DNA of 8,039 nt from CAYXSX01 sp964493095. GTDB lineage: Bacteria; Pseudomonadota; Alphaproteobacteria; Micavibrionales; Micavibrionaceae. Shown here piece by piece: positions 1 through 5,853 of this stretch (positions are counted from its first letter, which is position 1; every line of letters begins with the position of its first letter). Location: positions 1 to 8,039 of the forward strand of contig CAZBNG010000095.1 of assembly GCA_964493095.1 (NCBI GenBank), read 5' to 3'. Made by a program: the position numbers and the translations under genes. The notes below the pieces were generated by a model. The model was not told where the DNA came from. It was given only the letters and a program-made list of their open reading frames with translations, and searched no databases.

Positions 1-299
1 GGGTGGTGTGGCTTGTGGTTAAACGTGGCGTGGAGCCTGTCAGACGCGCGATATTATCACGCGGCATGTTTAAAAGCGGAGTCCTGTGTGCAGGATTATC
101 GGTGTTTCACCTTATAGCCAAAAATTACGCCTTTAAAATGGTGCCCGACCCTTCCTATGTGGCTGCAATCGGGCTTAGTGCGCCCCTTTGGGTTTTGCTG
201 TTTTACCGCCTTACCGGGCACCGGGAAGAAGCGCGGGTCTGGCCCGGTATCGCTATGGTTGCCTGCATCGCAGTATTAGTGCTTTTTGCACCGTTTTAA
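1..299 (+). CDS. DMT/EamA-family permease, C-terminal fragment (5' end outside window)
   Basis: This is the last part of an inner-membrane protein whose beginning lies left of the window. The frame is open from the first complete codon (base 3) to the TAA at 297-299, giving 98 visible residues. Three hydrophobic stretches can be seen, at about residues 24-42, 52-69 and 80-97, separated by short charged loops such as TGHREEARVW. The pattern of an AKNYAF helix end, a PDPSYVAAIG turn, a long helix, a charged loop and a final helix ending in FAPF resembles the last helices of drug/metabolite transporter (EamA) permeases, which export or import small metabolites. The substrate cannot be predicted. 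The family call rests on this pattern only, since the diagnostic N-terminal repeat is missing. The GTG at base 3 is probably an internal Val codon rather than the start. Confidence 0.6.
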   Translation, partial: VVWLVVKRGVEPVRRAILSRGMFKSGVLCAGLSVFHLIAKNYAFKMVPDPSYVAAIGLSAPLWVLLFYRLTGHREEARVWPGIAMVACIAVLVLFAPF

Positions 300-367
300 A
301 GCCTCTGAAATTCTTTTAAAAACAACAGGAAAACTGCCATTTTTTGCTGTTTTTGCGCGGGGCAGCG

Positions 368-376
368 TGCTATAAA
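368..376 (+). promoter_or_regulatory. Probable extended -10 promoter of gyrB
   Basis: TG at 368-369, one base, then TATAAA at 371-376 forms an extended -10 element. There is no good -35 box at 17 bases: TGTTTT at 348-353 is weak, and TTTTGC at 350-355 leaves only 15 bases. Extended -10 promoters can work without a -35. The predicted start is near base 383, giving a leader of about 70 bases before gyrB. The leader is very A-rich and has no Shine-Dalgarno sequence. Confidence 0.45.
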
Positions 377-382
377 TAAAGC

Positions 383-398
383 TTCCGAAAAATCGGAA
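383..398 (+). repeat. Perfect inverted repeat at the predicted 5' end of the gyrB mRNA
   Basis: TTCCGA (383-388), AAAA loop (389-392), TCGGAA (393-398) form a perfect six-base-pair stem with a four-base loop. It begins where transcription from the -10 at 371-376 should start. It could be a 5'-terminal mRNA-stabilising hairpin or an operator over the start site. Read on the minus strand it is followed by a T-rich stretch, so a minus-strand terminator is a weaker alternative. Confidence 0.4.
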
Positions 399-453
399 AA
401 AATACAAATAAAATCAAATAGTTAATAAATAATTTAGAGCATAGAAACAAAAT

Positions 454-2913
454 ATGAGCGAACCGGCTAAAAATATGAACGAAAACAATACTTACGGTGC
501 TGATTCCATTAAGGTTTTGCGCGGACTTGATGCTGTGCGCAAACGTCCGGGCATGTATATCGGCGACACCGATGACGGTACCGGTTTGCATCATATGGTT
601 TATGAGGTTGTTGATAACGCCATCGATGAATCGCTGGCCGGGCATTGCGACCGGATTGATGTGGTTTTGAATAGTGACGGTTCGGTAACGGTGCGCGATA
701 ACGGGCGGGGGATTCCCGTGGACGAGCATTCGGAAGAAAAAGTCTCCGCCGCGCAGGTTATTATGACCCAGCTTCACGCCGGCGGTAAGTTCGACCAAAA
801 TTCCTACAAGGTTTCCGGCGGTTTGCACGGGGTGGGCGTGTCGGTTGTAAATGCTCTGTCCGAATACCTGGACCTGAATATCCGCCGTGACGGTAAGGAA
901 TGGTATATGCGTTTCAAGCATGGAGATGCCACGGAAGACCTGAAACCTATCCGTGATCTTGAGGCGGGTGAGCGCAACGGAACACAGGTGACTTTCCTTC
1001 CTTCGGCCGCCACGTTCACCATGACGGAATTTGATTTTAAAACGCTGGAGACGCGCCTGCGCGAACTGGCCTTCCTCAATTCCGGCGTGAACATATATCT
1101 GAACGACCATCGCGACGATAATGAGGAGGAACATAAACAGGTCCACCTGCATTACGAAGGCGGTATTGAGAGCTTCGTGGAATATCTCGACCGCGCGAAA
1201 AAGCCGTTTATCAAGCCGCCGATTTCCATGACGGCATATGATGAAGATGCAGGGATTACGGTAGAGGCCGCCATGGAGTGGACAGATGCTTACCATGAAA
1301 CCATGTTGTGTTTTACCAACAACATCCCCCAGCGCGACGGCGGTACGCACCTTGCGGGGTTCCGCGGCGCCTTGACGCGTGTGCTTTCCAAATACGCGGA
1401 AGAGAACAAGCTTCTGAAGAAAAACGACCTGAAACTGACAGGAGAGGATATGCGCGAAGGGCTGACCTGCGTGCTGTCTGTGAAAGTTCCTGACCCGAAA
1501 TTTTCTTCCCAGACCAAGGATAAGCTGGTGAGTTCAGAGGTGCGCCCGGTGGTTGAGGGCGCGATAGCCGATAAGCTTTCAACGTGGCTGGAAGAGCATC
1601 CGGCGGAAGCCAAACTTATCATCGGCAAAATATCCGAAGCGGCCATGGCACGGGAAGCTGCCCGTAAGGCGCGTGAACTGACCCGCCGCAAGGGGGTGAT
1701 GGATGTTTCCAACCTCCCGGGCAAGCTGGCGGATTGCCAGTCGAAAGATCCGGCCGTTTCTGAAATTTTCATTGTTGAGGGAGATTCCGCCGGCGGCTCC
1801 GCCAAGCAGGCGCGTGCGCGCCACAACCAGGCAATTTTGCCTTTGCGCGGTAAAATCCTGAACGTAGAGCGTGCGCGTTTTGACAAGATGCTTTCCTCGC
1901 AGGAAATCGGAACGCTGATTACCGCGCTGGGCACGGGAATCGGGCCGGAGGAATTTAATATCGAAAAACTGCGCTACCACAAAATCATTATCATGACCGA
2001 CGCCGATGTTGACGGCTCGCACATTCGTACGCTTTTGCTAACCTTTTTCTTCCGTCATATGCCCGATGTAATTGAGAAGGGGTATCTCTATATCGCGCAG
2101 CCACCGCTTTTCAAGGTAAAGCGCGGTAATGCCGGGGAGCTGTATCTGAAAGATGAACGCGCGATGGAAGACTATCTCATCGATGGCGCGCTTGCCGATA
2201 TTGTAATCGTCGACGCCAGCGGGGCTACGCGCAGCGGCAATGATCTGCGCGATCTTCTGATGCAGTCTCGCCGCCTTCAACAATCCATTAATGCGTTGAC
2301 GGCGCGTGCAGGAAACCGCCGCGTGGTGGAACAGGCCGCGATTGCCGGGGCTTTCGAAGATGATATTTTCGAAAACGAAGCCTCGGGGCTTGAATTTGCG
2401 GCCAAGGTTGCAGAACGATTGAATAATATTGCCGCGAAAAACGAAAAGACATGGGAGGGCACCTTCGCGCTGGAGCGCGGCTATACGTTCTGGCGCGATG
2501 TTCGCGGTGTGACCGAGCGGGTGCAACTGCCGCTGGACCGTGTGCGCTCGCCCGATGCCCGCCGTTTGCACGGGGCTTTGGAATGGCTGCGTGACGTTTT
2601 TGAAAAGCCTGTTGAGATACGCGATGGCGAAAAATCGCTGGCTACCGTTAACGGTCCCGCTGCGCTATATGACCGCGTCATGGAAGCCGGGCGCAAGGGC
2701 CTGACCATGCAGCGCTATAAAGGTCTTGGCGAGATGAATCCTGAGCAGCTCTGGGAAACCACGCTGGACCCCAATGTGCGTACGCTCCTGAAAGTGGAGA
2801 TTGAAGATGCGCAAAAAGCAGACGATATCTTTTCCACTCTGATGGGCGACGTTGTAGAGCCGCGCCGAGAGTTCATTCAAGACAACGCCCTTAAGGCGGA
2901 AGTTGATGCTTGA
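454..2913 (+). CDS. gyrB: DNA gyrase subunit B
   Basis: This is the ATPase and Toprim subunit of the A2B2 gyrase, which introduces negative supercoils in the cytoplasm. All key parts are visible in the 819 residues. The GHKL ATPase (about 15-235) has E51, N55 and D82 in DNGRGIP, the lid GGLHGVGVSVVNALS at 122-136, and T177 in NGTQVTF. The transducer domain has QTKDKL at 353-358, with K355 matching the E. coli catalytic lysine. The Toprim domain has EGDSAGG starting at E442 and the DADVD metal site (D516, D518, D520). The tail has QRYKGLGEMN at 753-762. The extra domain between Toprim and tail (about 560-735), usual in Gram-negative GyrB and absent from ParE, decides for GyrB. Residue 465, equivalent to E. 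coli K447, is Arg. ATG 454 was chosen; ATG 475 (residue 8) is an alternative, and neither has a Shine-Dalgarno. The usual neighbours dnaN and recF are not adjacent. Confidence 0.97.
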   Translation: MSEPAKNMNENNTYGADSIKVLRGLDAVRKRPGMYIGDTDDGTGLHHMVYEVVDNAIDESLAGHCDRIDVVLNSDGSVTVRDNGRGIPVDEHSEEKVSAAQVIMTQLHAGGKFDQNSYKVSGGLHGVGVSVVNALSEYLDLNIRRDGKEWYMRFKHGDATEDLKPIRDLEAGERNGTQVTFLPSAATFTMTEFDFKTLETRLRELAFLNSGVNIYLNDHRDDNEEEHKQVHLHYEGGIESFVEYLDRAKKPFIKPPISMTAYDEDAGITVEAAMEWTDAYHETMLCFTNNIPQRDGGTHLAGFRGALTRVLSKYAEENKLLKKNDLKLTGEDMREGLTCVLSVKVPDPKFSSQTKDKLVSSEVRPVVEGAIADKLSTWLEEHPAEAKLIIGKISEAAMAREAARKARELTRRKGVMDVSNLPGKLADCQSKDPAVSEIFIVEGDSAGGSAKQARARHNQAILPLRGKILNVERARFDKMLSSQEIGTLITALGTGIGPEEFNIEKLRYHKIIIMTDADVDGSHIRTLLLTFFFRHMPDVIEKGYLYIAQPPLFKVKRGNAGELYLKDERAMEDYLIDGALADIVIVDASGATRSGNDLRDLLMQSRRLQQSINALTARAGNRRVVEQAAIAGAFEDDIFENEASGLEFAAKVAERLNNIAAKNEKTWEGTFALERGYTFWRDVRGVTERVQLPLDRVRSPDARRLHGALEWLRDVFEKPVEIRDGEKSLATVNGPAALYDRVMEAGRKGLTMQRYKGLGEMNPEQLWETTLDPNVRTLLKVEIEDAQKADDIFSTLMGDVVEPRREFIQDNALKAEVDA

Positions 2914-3025
2914 TTTGAACTGCGGAAACGCCAAAGAGTGCGGAGATTTAAAATGCCGCCACTATTTGCAAAGAGCTTATAGCATTTCTACAAAGAAAAT
3001 ATAAAAACAATCCGTGAAAATATCT

Positions 3026-3050
3026 GCAGGGGGTTTCAAACTGCCTTTTT
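3026..3050 (+). terminator. Possible weak intrinsic terminator after gyrB
   Basis: GCAG (3026-3029) can pair with CTGC (3041-3044), and a bulged inner GTT/AAC pairing is possible. The stem is followed by five T residues (3046-3050). It lies about 110 bases after the gyrB stop. The stem is short and imperfect, so this is tentative, but it is the best candidate in the spacer. Confidence 0.35.
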
Positions 3051-3084
3051 GATTGGACATAAGATATCGCTGATGGAAAGGGAA

Positions 3085-3120
3085 ACTCTGTGTTCTCTGT
3101 GTCTGTCTGGTTAAAAAACC
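3085..3120. repeat. CTCTGTG-type short repeat, possibly a copy of a dispersed intergenic family
   Basis: The unit CTCTGTGT occurs twice (3087-3094 and 3096-3103) and runs on into CTGTCTGGTTAAAAAACC. From memory this resembles an intergenic repeat seen in many unrelated bacterial genomes, usually recognised on the other strand as AACCACAGAGACACAGAG followed by AACACAGAG. Here it is an imperfect copy between the gyrB terminator candidate and the next promoter. Family membership was not verified by a search. Confidence 0.4.
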
Positions 3121-3149
3121 TTGCATAAATAGGAAAAGTGTCCTATAAT
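3121..3149 (+). promoter_or_regulatory. Sigma70-type promoter upstream of the PEBP/argS operon
   Basis: TTGCAT (3121-3126), a 17-base spacer and a perfect TATAAT (3144-3149) predict transcription starting near 3156. The -35 matches only three of six consensus bases, all in TTG. It is the best promoter in the 561-base spacer and points toward the PEBP gene and argS. Used for that operon, it gives a leader of about 320 bases containing the 3191-3328 repeat element. Confidence 0.5.
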
Positions 3150-3190
3150 ATTTCTCGTGAAATACGGCACAAACACAGAAACGAAAATTC

Positions 3191-3328
3191 CGTCATTGCG
3201 AACGAAGCGAAGCAATCCGGAAACCTGTATTCCCCGTGTAAACGGGGATCTGTTTGCTTTAAAGATCGCCGCTTTCGCGGGAAAAACAGATTCGGTTGGA
3301 TTGGCTCACTCAGTTCCCTGCGATGACG
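3191..3328. repeat. Dispersed palindromic repeat element (REP/MITE-like), 138 bases
   Basis: The left end is CGTCATTGCGAACGAAGCGA and then AGCAATCC (3211-3218). The right end, read on the other strand, begins CGTCATCGCA and later contains GCCAATCC. The two ends are therefore imperfect inverted repeats. Inside are a perfect hairpin, TCCCCGT/ACGGGGA with a GTAA loop (3231-3248), and a CCGC/GCGG hairpin (3269-3280). The left end closely resembles an intergenic repeat common in alphaproteobacteria and other bacteria. When mis-annotated as protein, that repeat reads as VIANEAKQS or SLRTKRSNP, exactly as two frames do here. It has no transposase, so if mobile it would move in trans. Recognition is from memory; only one copy is in view. 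Confidence 0.65.
3231..3248 (+). repeat. Perfect hairpin with GTAA tetraloop inside the repeat element
   Basis: TCCCCGT (3231-3237) and ACGGGGA (3242-3248) form seven perfect base pairs around a GTAA loop of the stable GNRA class. No T-run follows on either strand, so it is not an intrinsic terminator. In the transcript from the 3144 promoter it would be a strong leader stem-loop, and is probably the structural core of the surrounding repeat element. Confidence 0.6.
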
Positions 3329-3336
3329 ATGTTACT

Positions 3337-3417
3337 TACCAACGAACTAAAGGAAATTTGCTTAAAAATCAGTCTGCTACCCCTCCCCCTATGCTTACAA
3401 ATACCAGCGAACTAAAG
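3337..3417 (+). repeat. 16-base direct repeat, two copies 65 bases apart
   Basis: TACCAACGAACTAAAG (3337-3352) recurs as TACCAGCGAACTAAAG (3402-3417) with one mismatch, and both copies are preceded by TTAC a few bases upstream. The match is too long to expect by chance in so short a spacer. The copies lie between the palindromic element and the PEBP start. They might be binding sites for a regulator, remnants of a partial duplication or part of another repeat. Confidence 0.55.
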
Positions 3418-3474
3418 AAGTGCTCTCGCTGTCTTCCGCTTGATGTCGTTCGTGGGATGGATTACCTTAACGTC

Positions 3475-4011
3475 ATGAGAAAGCTTGTTTTATTCATTAT
3501 ATTTCTAATAGCGGGGGCTCCGGCGATGGCACAGGGCACTATGAAGCTTACGAGTAACGACATTACTGATGGCGGTACCTTGCCAATGGACCAGGTTTAC
3601 GGTGGCTGTGGCGGGCAGAATATCTCGCCGCAGCTCTCATGGTCCGGTGCTCCGGCAGGCACGAAAAGTTTTGCCGTTACGGTTTATGATCCAGATGCAC
3701 CTACAGGCAGCGGCTGGTGGCACTGGCAGGTTTTCAATATTCCGGCGGATGTGAGCGAACTGGCCCGCGGCGCCAGCATGAAGGCCATGCCCGCAGGGGC
3801 GGTTGAGAATTTTTCCGACTATGATGAACAGGGTTTTGGTGGCGCTTGTCCGCCCAAGGGAGATGCGCCGCACCGTTATATTTTCACTGTTTTTGCCCTT
3901 GATGTGGAACATCTGCCGCTCAGCGAAAAAGACAGCGCGGCGAAAGTGGGTTTTCATTTGAACGCGCATACGATAGAAAAAGCCCAGATCACAGCAACTT
4001 ACGGGCATTAG
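3475..4011 (+). CDS. Secreted YbhB/YbcL-family (PEBP, Raf-kinase-inhibitor-like) protein
   Basis: This 178-residue protein has an N-terminal signal peptide (MRKLVLFIIFLIAGAPAMA, likely cut after A19), so it is expected in the periplasm. The mature part carries the marks of bacterial phosphatidylethanolamine-binding-protein-like proteins: YGGCGGQNISPQLSWSG (42-58), the ligand-pocket motif YDPDAP (71-76) followed by WWHWQVFNIP (81-90), and GFGGACPPKGDAPHRY (120-135) before a VFALD strand. Bacterial members have poorly defined roles; small-ligand or anion binding is the family expectation, and no enzyme activity is implied. ATG 3475 was chosen because it begins the signal peptide. ATG 3457 would add six residues. 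The open frame continues upstream to GTG 3157, but that part is encoded by the intergenic repeat. There is no clear Shine-Dalgarno. The stop lies nine bases before argS, suggesting co-transcription. Confidence 0.88.
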   Translation: MRKLVLFIIFLIAGAPAMAQGTMKLTSNDITDGGTLPMDQVYGGCGGQNISPQLSWSGAPAGTKSFAVTVYDPDAPTGSGWWHWQVFNIPADVSELARGASMKAMPAGAVENFSDYDEQGFGGACPPKGDAPHRYIFTVFALDVEHLPLSEKDSAAKVGFHLNAHTIEKAQITATYGH

Positions 4012-4020
4012 ATATCGCTT

Positions 4021-5754
4021 ATGAGCTCATTGGCTTCAAAATTAACCGAGATAATGGGCGGCGTGTTTGCCGGGGCTGGATTGCCCGCAGAGCTAGGGTT
4101 GGTGAGGGTTTCCGATCGCCCGGATTTATGCCAGTTCCAGTGTAATGGTGCCATGGCGGCGGCCAAAGTTGCCGGAAAAAACCCGCGTGAAATTGCGGGT
4201 ATAATCGCGGAAGCTTTAAAAGGCCGCCGTGAATTTTCGAAGGTCGAAATTGCAGGGCCGGGATTTATCAATCTTGATGTAACGGATGAGTTTTTAAATG
4301 CACACCTGTCTTCCATCGCCGGGGACAATCGCCTGGGCGTTGTAGAAAGCGGGAAGAACAAAACCATCGTGTTGGATTACGGCGGGCCGAATATTGCCAA
4401 ACCTATGCATGTCGGGCACCTGCGCGCTTCCATTATTGGCGATTCTTTGCGCCGTATTTGCAAGTTTGCTGGCTATAATGCGCTGGGCGACGTTCATATG
4501 GGCGACTGGGGTTTGCCGATGGGCCAGATTATTACCGAGCTTGAGGAGCGCGGCATTCTGGGACAGCCCGTAACGATGGAAGACCTTGAGGAAATTTATC
4601 CGGCGGCGTCTAAAGCCTGCAAGGAGGATGAAGTCCGCATGGAGCGCGCCCGCGCGGCGACAGTGAAATTACAGGATGGCGACCCCGAATACACCAAGGT
4701 CTGGCAGCAGTTTATTGATGTTTCTATCGCCGGGATGAAAAAGAATTTTGACGATCTTGGTGTTCATTTTGATCTCTGGAAGGGCGAAGCCAGCGTACAC
4801 AGCCTGATTGCGCCGATGGTTGAAAAGCTGAAAGACGCCGGGCTGGCCGTTGAAAGCGATGGCGCGCTGGTGGTGAATGTGGCGCAGGAAGGCGATAAGA
4901 AGGAAATTCCGCCGCTTATCCTGTACAAGCGTGACGGTGCCGTAATGTACGGCACGACGGATATGGCGACGCTCGTGGACCGTGTACAGCTTTATGATGA
5001 TCTTGCTAAAATCGTCTACATTGTTGACCAGCGACAGTCCCTGCATTTTGAGCAGGTTTTCCGCGCCGCCCGTATGGGGAATATAGTTCCTGATAATATT
5101 GAGCTGACCCATGCGGGCTTTGGTACGATGAACGGCACGGATGGCAAGCCGTTCAAGACGCGCGCGGGTGGCGTGATGAAGCTGGAAGATTTGATTGCCA
5201 TGGGTGTTGAAAAGGCACAGGCGCGGCTACAGGAAGCGGAGATCGGCAAGGAATACAGAGAGGCAGAGCGCGCCGATATCGCCCATAAGGTGTCGATCGC
5301 GGCGATCAAGTTTGCCGACCTTCAGAATAACCGCATTGCCGATTACGTTTTTGACCTCGATCGTATGACGAGTTTTGAGGGCAAAACTGGTCCGTACCTG
5401 CTTTACCAGGCGGTGCGGATTAAATCGCTTCTGCGCAAGGCGGCGGAGCAGGGTATGGAACCGGCCGGCGTTGATGCGGATATTGTTGACGATGTCAGCC
5501 GTAATCTTGCTCTGGTTCTGGCCGAGTTGCCCGACCACTTTGAAACAGCCTTGAAAAATTACACGCCGCATGTGCTCTGTGAGTACGCGTACAGGTTGGC
5601 GCAGAGTTTTAGCAGTTTTTACGGGAATTGCCATATTCTGTCAGAGGAAGATGAACGCCTTCGCTCTTCCCGGTTGGCGCTTTGTGCTTTGACTTATAAA
5701 TATCTTGAACTGGTTTTGGCTATTTTGGGCATTCAGATACCCGAAAGAATGTAG
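4021..5754 (+). CDS. argS: Arginyl-tRNA synthetase
   Basis: This cytoplasmic class I enzyme charges tRNA-Arg with arginine using ATP. Its 577 residues match the E. coli length. Visible parts are the N-terminal tRNA-recognition (Add-1) domain ending in VEIAGPGFINLDV (75-87), the signature DYGGPNIAKPMHVGHLR (119-135) with HVGH in the HIGH position, and GDWGLPMGQI (161-170). Also present are VYIVDQRQSLHFEQVF (332-347) and DGKPFKTRAGG (374-384), the family's replacement for KMSKS. The C-terminal DALR anticodon-binding domain (about 455-577) ends in the typical IPERM. ATG 4021 begins a normal N-terminus and leaves nine bases after the PEBP stop, but no Shine-Dalgarno is present. It is probably co-transcribed with the PEBP gene. 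No defects or frameshifts are seen. Confidence 0.97.
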   Translation: MSSLASKLTEIMGGVFAGAGLPAELGLVRVSDRPDLCQFQCNGAMAAAKVAGKNPREIAGIIAEALKGRREFSKVEIAGPGFINLDVTDEFLNAHLSSIAGDNRLGVVESGKNKTIVLDYGGPNIAKPMHVGHLRASIIGDSLRRICKFAGYNALGDVHMGDWGLPMGQIITELEERGILGQPVTMEDLEEIYPAASKACKEDEVRMERARAATVKLQDGDPEYTKVWQQFIDVSIAGMKKNFDDLGVHFDLWKGEASVHSLIAPMVEKLKDAGLAVESDGALVVNVAQEGDKKEIPPLILYKRDGAVMYGTTDMATLVDRVQLYDDLAKIVYIVDQRQSLHFEQVFRAARMGNIVPDNIELTHAGFGTMNGTDGKPFKTRAGGVMKLEDLIAMGVEKAQARLQEAEIGKEYREAERADIAHKVSIAAIKFADLQNNRIADYVFDLDRMTSFEGKTGPYLLYQAVRIKSLLRKAAEQGMEPAGVDADIVDDVSRNLALVLAELPDHFETALKNYTPHVLCEYAYRLAQSFSSFYGNCHILSEEDERLRSSRLALCALTYKYLELVLAILGIQIPERM

Positions 5755-5786
5755 CCAACTCCCGGAACCTCAATATTTTTACTTTG

Positions 5787-5799
5787 ACCATATATTGGT
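5787..5799. repeat. Small imperfect palindrome in the argS-fic spacer
   Basis: ACCA (5787-5790), TATAT loop, TGGT (5795-5798 region) form a short dyad in the 99-base gap between argS and fic, just upstream of the predicted fic promoter. It is too short for a terminator and has no T-run. It might be a regulator site, for example for the DNA-binding tail of the Fic protein, but this is only a possibility. Confidence 0.2.
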
Positions 5800-5818
5800 A
5801 TGTGTTGATTTCAGGGGC

Positions 5819-5847
5819 TTGTAGGGCGCTGCATTTTCGGCTATTAT
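5819..5847 (+). promoter_or_regulatory. Possible promoter giving a leaderless fic mRNA
   Basis: TATTAT (5842-5847) matches five of six -10 bases, and TTGTAG (5819-5824) lies exactly 17 bases upstream but matches only TTG of the -35. The predicted start falls at about 5854, the A of the fic ATG, and no Shine-Dalgarno precedes that codon. The -10 is bracketed by a direct repeat, TCGGC (5837-5841 and 5847-5851). Confidence 0.35.
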
Positions 5848-5853
5848 CGGCCA

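Larger units (their letters stand above)
2914..3474. other. Repeat-rich 561-base intergenic region without a credible gene
   Basis: Between gyrB and the PEBP gene lie, in order, a weak terminator candidate, a CTCTGTG-type repeat, a promoter, the 138-base palindromic element and a pair of 16-base direct repeats. Bases 2914-3020 are A-rich and show nothing recognisable. Open frames here (3138-3326 and the upstream part of 3157-4011) are translations of the repeat element. No tRNA or known riboswitch fold was seen by eye. Confidence 0.6.

Noticed and set aside
334..365. CTGCC/GGCAG pairing as a terminator for the permease gene
   Set aside because: Only five base pairs around a 22-base loop, with no T-run following on the plus strand.
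370..1350. 326-residue open frame on the minus strand opposite gyrB
   Set aside because: It is a shadow of the conserved gyrB coding frame, with no family features of its own. Other antisense frames in gyrB were rejected for the same reason.
454..2913. Topoisomerase IV subunit ParE instead of GyrB
   Set aside because: The length and the extra domain between Toprim and tail fit Gram-negative GyrB; ParE is usually shorter and lacks it.
3138..3326. 62-residue open frame containing VIANEAKQS
   Set aside because: This is a translation of the palindromic repeat element and ends within it. Such peptides are familiar mis-annotations of this repeat type.
3191..3330. CRISPR-like repeat structure
   Set aside because: There are only paired inverted ends and single hairpins, with no regularly spaced identical direct repeats.
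3157..3474. N-terminal extension of the PEBP protein from GTG 3157
   Set aside because: The extension is encoded by repeat DNA, and a complete signal peptide begins at 3475, so the shorter form was annotated. The leaderless possibility is kept as a low-interest finding.
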